Below, one piece after another: positions 59,936 to 64,000 of a stretch of DNA of 64,000 bases (positions within the stretch are counted from its first letter, which is position 1; every line of letters starts with the position of its first letter). The notes beneath the pieces are model-generated. The model ran no database searches and was not told the DNA's origin. It saw nothing but the letters and a program-made list of their open reading frames with translations. Origin of the DNA: Isoetes taiwanensis (taxonomy: Eukaryota > Streptophyta > Lycopodiopsida > Isoetales > Isoetaceae); assembly GCA_021234155.1 (NCBI GenBank), contig JAJEKV010000002.1:40349841-40413840 (forward strand), given 5' to 3'. The position numbers and the translations under genes are program-made.

Positions 59936-60380
59936 CGAATTCTTGAAAAAAAAAAAAAGAGTGGGGGGGTATTCAACTTGTAGGATAACCAAAGGGAGTA
60001 TTTGACTTGTGGGTTGCGAAAGCAGGTATTCGACTTGCACAATACATAACTTAGTTTAGACGAGCCTAATACCCCCTTGGGGGTTAAAGGATGTAAGGGG
60101 GTATTCGACTTGTGGGATAACCAAGGGGATATTCGACTTACACAATACAAACCTTAGTTTAGACGAGCCTAATACCCCCTTGGTTGTGTAATGCAGGTGT
60201 GACTCGTCTAATACCCTTTTTTTTTGGGATAGCACTTCCGACAAAAAAAATTTCTCATTTTGGAGCCTAATATCAACCCTAAATTAGGGGTATTCAACTT
60301 GTGGAATAACTGTGCATGCTGGAACCACAAGTTTAATACCCTCTATTCCATGAGTCTTATTACCCCCGAATTTAAGCCCA
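59936..60380. repeat. Local repeats with TATTCGACTTGTGGGATAACC core
   Basis: The phrase TATTCGACTTGTGGGATAACC and variants recur at least five times. A ~100-bp segment ending CCTTAGTTTAGACGAGCCTA followed by ATACCCCCTT occurs at about 60027-60084 and again at about 60130-60182. The GGGGGTATT and AATACCCCC blocks are inverted relative to each other and could pair. Confidence 0.75.
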
Positions 60381-60504
60381 AAATCGGGAGCCAATAAATG
60401 CACCCTACGTATAGAAATAGAAAGTAGGTGGTTACATATTTTAGAGAACAGCCTGACCAGAACTGGCCCGACTCGAAGGCTAATCCAGGTTTCAAAAAGG
60501 TTGA

Positions 60505-60885
60505 AATTGTGGCTTAAGTCATTCGATCATGATCTACAGGAATAGCCGGTCTTCAAAATTCGATGGCCGTTCTGGACCATCGCCTAGGTTAGCAGAAGAT
60601 GTTCCACAAATGTATGGATCGTCGCCTTATGATGCTTCACAAAGGTAAATCAGGGTTTTTCTAGCTCCTAGTTATTGTAGCTCTATTTCAGCCTTACAAG
60701 GTCATAGTTCCCGGCATTACAGGATAATTTGAGTTGGATGTGGCTTAAGCCATTCGATCATGATCTACAAGTAGACGTTTTTATAAATTCGATGGCCGTT
60801 CTGGGCCGTCGCCCAGGTTAAATCAGAGATGCTCCACAAAGGTATGGATCGTCGCCTATGGTTAGATCAGAAGATGCTCCACAAA
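60505..60885 (+). repeat. Duplicated exon-like segment
   Basis: CATTCGATCATGATCTACA...TTCGATGGCCGTTCTGG...TATGGATCGTCGCC occurs at about 60519-60645 and again at about 60749-60860. In the first copy one frame reads KFDGRSGPSPRLAEDVPQMY and ends at CACAAAG|GTAAAT, a good splice donor. The second copy is degenerate. I cannot name the protein. It is probably an exon and a decayed duplicate. Confidence 0.5.
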
Positions 60886-61645
60886 GGCTTTAATTAAGAT
60901 CATATTCAACATGACATCCTGGCATTTGAGATGTGATTTACCTTGCCATGCCGTTTTCATTTCGGATTCTCACTTTAATATGGACCAACATGTCTATTTG
61001 CCAGAGTTTGCTCTGTAGTCTGTGCAAATTGAAGTTTAGACGTGGTGTCATCAGTTCTAGCTGCAAAGGCATGTGCAATGCATTCCTTAGTAAAAACCTC
61101 TGCGGTGATAGCCTTTATATGGTAATTATACAGTCTATGGCTTCTAAGTCGTCAACACAAAGGTATGCCAGTCTAAGTACTTCAATGCATCAAATAAGAA
61201 GAAACGATTTGAACTCAATGCACCAGCATATGGCTATGACTCTTTTACATCAATTTTTGGAATTTGAAGGACCAAAACGTTCCCCTTTCCTTTGATGTTG
61301 GGCAATGACACATTGTATAATATAATCCTCTAGTGAGAATTTGGGGTGACTATTTAGGACAACAGTTGTAGTAAATCCACATTTTGATCTACATACTTTG
61401 CTGCTAATGTGTTGCAGAACCAAAACTTTTATATGAAATGCAGCATTCTGTATCTCTAATGTGACGCATCGCTCCTTCAGCTTGCCATTTCCTTCCTAGG
61501 TTTACCTTAATCAATTATTATCAGCTCATTATGTTTGCAAACTGATAAAGAGCATATATGTGCTGGCACAAGATTAATTCTTGGTTCGTTTTTGAAGTTA
61601 TGATGCTGCATATTGCTTTTTAAGGCTCTTATCTTTTCATGGATT
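60886..61645. other. No gene recognised
   Basis: AT-rich sequence. A 120-codon frame at 60933-61295 begins ATGATTTACCTTGCCATGCC and shows no domain. Confidence 0.4.
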
Positions 61646-61860
61646 ACAGGGTCTGTGCTTATACTCACTCAGTATAATAGGGTACCTCTACCTCTGCATA
61701 GGCATCCTCTAAACTAGTGGTTAGGCGGAGTATTATAGTTTGGCAGCTCCCCAATTCCAAGCAATTTCATCAGAAGATATGTCATATTTAGGGCTGTGCA
61801 TATGCTCAGTATAATAGGATACTTCTGCATAGGGATCCTAAGCTTCCCAAGGAGTACGGA
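61646..61860. repeat. Short direct duplication (GCTCAGTATAATAGG motif)
   Basis: GGTCTGTGCTTATACTCACT-CAGTATAATAGGGTACC...CTGCATAGGCATCCT at about 61650-61712 is repeated, diverged, at about 61793-61842. Confidence 0.7.
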
Positions 61861-62370
61861 TGCAATAGAATTGACAATTTCTTTTTGCAACAATTAACTA
61901 TCCATTTAGCATTACTTTTTGAAATTATTTTCTCGGTTTAGGCTTAGTGCGAGTTAGCTAAAGATGTTGAAAATTAGCTGCTCGCGTCCTTTCAAGAAAG
62001 TCTTTGTTGCTCCAACTTTAAAAGTGCATGAGTCCTGTAGCGGATCCTCAGCCTGCTGTAAACTGCTGCAGTCTTGTTCGTTAACTTTCTTCATATTTTG
62101 TTTGGTGGGCAATGCCTAAGTATCTAATTCTTTCTCATTGTAACTTCCACTTTTAAGATACTTGTTTGAGGATTTCTCATTATGCTTATGGATGATATTG
62201 TGTTACACATATGTAGGCTTTTGCAGGCAGCTCAATTGGGTGGGAAGATTATCTCTTAAGGGTATTTCTTCTGGATTAAATGGAAACCTTGCTGGAGTTC
62301 TGCCATAAGTGCTTTCTTGTTTATTTACAGGTTATAAATTTTCATATAAAACAATACTTTTCCGTCAGGG

Positions 62371-63040
62371 GTCCAGAGGGCAGAGGGGCCTTACTTCCTA
62401 TGCCTGGAGGCAATTGAAACTGTCAAGCAGAAGCTCCTTAAAATATTTCCAGAGAATTTTAGTTTAATTGCTGGTTCGTCCCCGCAACCTCTTGTATTGC
62501 AACCTCTCGTATTTTCCTGTCAGTACATAGTTTAGCACACTGGTTGTTCTTACTTGGTAAAACTGGCCATTAAAACCAATACATGTTTTAAAATTGAATT
62601 CTAGTAAGAAATTCGATTGCATCTACTACCAGCTTCTACAAATTCTTGCTTTTAAATAATTATGATATAGTATGAAAACAACAAAAATTGAGGGCCCAGT
62701 ACAACTGCATAAAGTCCCAGATATGGTGAAATGCTTGCACACACTATTTACGACTATCAATGGTACAGATTAATGTAATGCTGGTTTCTAGTGGGCAGAG
62801 AGGATAAGCTGGCACTCAATAGTACAGAAACAGTCGAGAGAAAGAGCCTCTCGGCCATACAGTCCAATAATACAATGAGAACATCAATGCTTTGTGAGGG
62901 ATATGTCAAAAGATTATTTACATTTAATTTTTAACTTTGTCTTTGGAGTCATGACAGTGCATGTTGCTTTTTTGCAGAACTTGAGCATGCAGCGACCTGC
63001 TGTTGCTGAAATCTTACGAAAACTTAAGAGTAAAAAGTAA
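62371..63040 (+). pseudogene. Possible receptor-like kinase exon remnants
   Basis: Two splice-flanked pieces are suggestive. Near 62370-62460 one frame reads RGLTSYAWRQLKLSS, resembling the 'LVTYAWRLWxEG' region late in plant receptor-like kinases. At 62980-63039, after TTTTTTGCAG, NLSMQRPAVAEILRKLKSKK is followed by a stop, resembling the C-terminal 'RPxMxEVLxxL' motif. The spacing would imply an intron of about 500 bp. No ATP-binding or catalytic-loop motifs are visible in the window, so this is at most the 3' end of a decayed gene. Confidence 0.3.
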
Positions 63041-64000
63041 GAATTCATTGTTTCATTGATAAAGGTTATCATTATTTTGATTCTATGTTAGAAGATTATC
63101 TCTTTAGACCACTAGCAGATCATTGCGGATGCATGTTTTTACTTTTAGGCAGATCAAGGTGAGGATTTTTTTAATATAGAGCCTGATTTGTTGAATTGGG
63201 CTGAAATTTTGAGATGTTCTGAGTACCACGAGAAAAATGCACCTTAGGTCATATGTTTGAGTTGCATTCTGGGCAGATAAGAAACAATTCTCATGAATTA
63301 GTTGGAGTTTTATGATAAACAAATGGAAAACGATTCGGCCGATGAATGATCATCTTTAGGAAGGCAAGATGCTTGCTGCTTATGGAAGTCAGGCTTGTAT
63401 CACTAAATTAAGATCATGAATAATATTAGGCTGTGCTATTGGTTTAGTGGCTGGGTTTCCAGCTCAAGGAATATCCAGAAATAAGATTGCATACTCTGTG
63501 TCTCTCTGATTGCCGACTGTGGCAAATAAGAACCTCCTTCCTTTCTAGAATTCTTAATCAAGTATTCTGTTTGATTTCTCATAACCTGGGTATGACAATT
63601 TGATATTCAAATTTTGGGGTGTCAAATCATTTCATGAAATCATTACTTTGGGTTAAGTTGGCTAAATTTGAAGAGGAACTTGGCATGGAGATACAGGACG
63701 TCCGGGAGAATTGGATTTTGTGCTTTGCTTTCTCCCTTCTAGCAAGAATCCTTGTTCCATAGATCTTCTTCTCAACAGAAGGAATTGCGGCCTCTAATTT
63801 ACAGGTATAAGCTGACATTTGAGAAGGACATAGAGTGTGGGTCTTTCTTTGTTTTGTGGGGAAAACCGTCTCATGATAGGCAATGCTCTCGTCATACATG
63901 GCATGGCAAATAAGCAGTAGTGTTGTAACTGTTCTTTTGCATAACACAAATCGCCTGCATGAAATGCCTAAACATTCTTCTTTCAACTGAAACATAGGTA
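63041..64000. other. No gene recognised
   Basis: AT-rich sequence. A 122-codon minus-strand frame at 63627-63995 has no recognisable domain and could be chance. Confidence 0.4.

Overview
The window looks like a gene-poor, repeat-rich stretch of a large land-plant nuclear genome. The evidence is a pentatricopeptide-repeat (PPR) gene remnant, chromodomain-bearing Ty3/gypsy elements, a Helitron with textbook plant ends, and a captured intron-containing plant PEX4-type ubiquitin-conjugating enzyme fragment. I cannot fix the species. A seed-free vascular plant or gymnosperm is a guess from the element mix, which includes a Penelope-like reverse transcriptase. No complete, intact host gene is visible.

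Layout. 1-3.9 kb: low-complexity and minisatellite DNA, then a PPR pseudogene. 3.96-5.65 kb: a 5'-truncated LINE with a (TATTC)n tail. 5.65-9.0 kb: AT-rich repeats and an exon-like ORF of unknown family. 9.1-21.4 kb: the most unusual block. A decayed ORF (ORF A) ends in a clear histone H3 fold. A promoter-like stretch follows, interrupted by a second, longer LINE copy. Next comes a second decayed ORF of unknown family (ORF B), then a Ty3/gypsy chromovirus (gag, protease, RT, RNase H, integrase, chromodomain, polypurine tract, 3' LTR). ORFs A and B sit where extra leader ORFs of the same element would sit, but no 5' LTR was found, so membership is inferred.

21.7-25.4 kb: minus-strand exon-like ORFs of an unrecognised gene, one paralogous to the exon at 7.1 kb, plus a LINE zf-RVT remnant. 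25.7-43.7 kb: a tandem array of five ~2.86 kb units, the last partial. The third unit is split by a 4,919-bp non-autonomous Helitron (33769-38687) carrying a PEX4 fragment and an 890-bp internal duplication. 44.0-46.0 kb: a Penelope-like RT pseudogene on the minus strand. 46.0-47.0 kb: a diverged LTR related to the 20.3 kb LTR. 47.9-58.9 kb: a full-length Ty3/gypsy element with near-identical LTRs and a 5-bp target-site duplication (ACTGG). It carries ~3.9 kb of extra sequence between integrase and 3' LTR. 58.9-64 kb: small duplications and weak receptor-kinase-like exon remnants.

A cross-cutting signal is that differences between otherwise near-identical repeats cluster at CAG/CTG-type sites. 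This could be methylation-linked base-calling error or real CHG-context mutation, and it bears on how many of the frameshifts in this window are biological. Reading frames listed in the evidence start at ATG unless noted.
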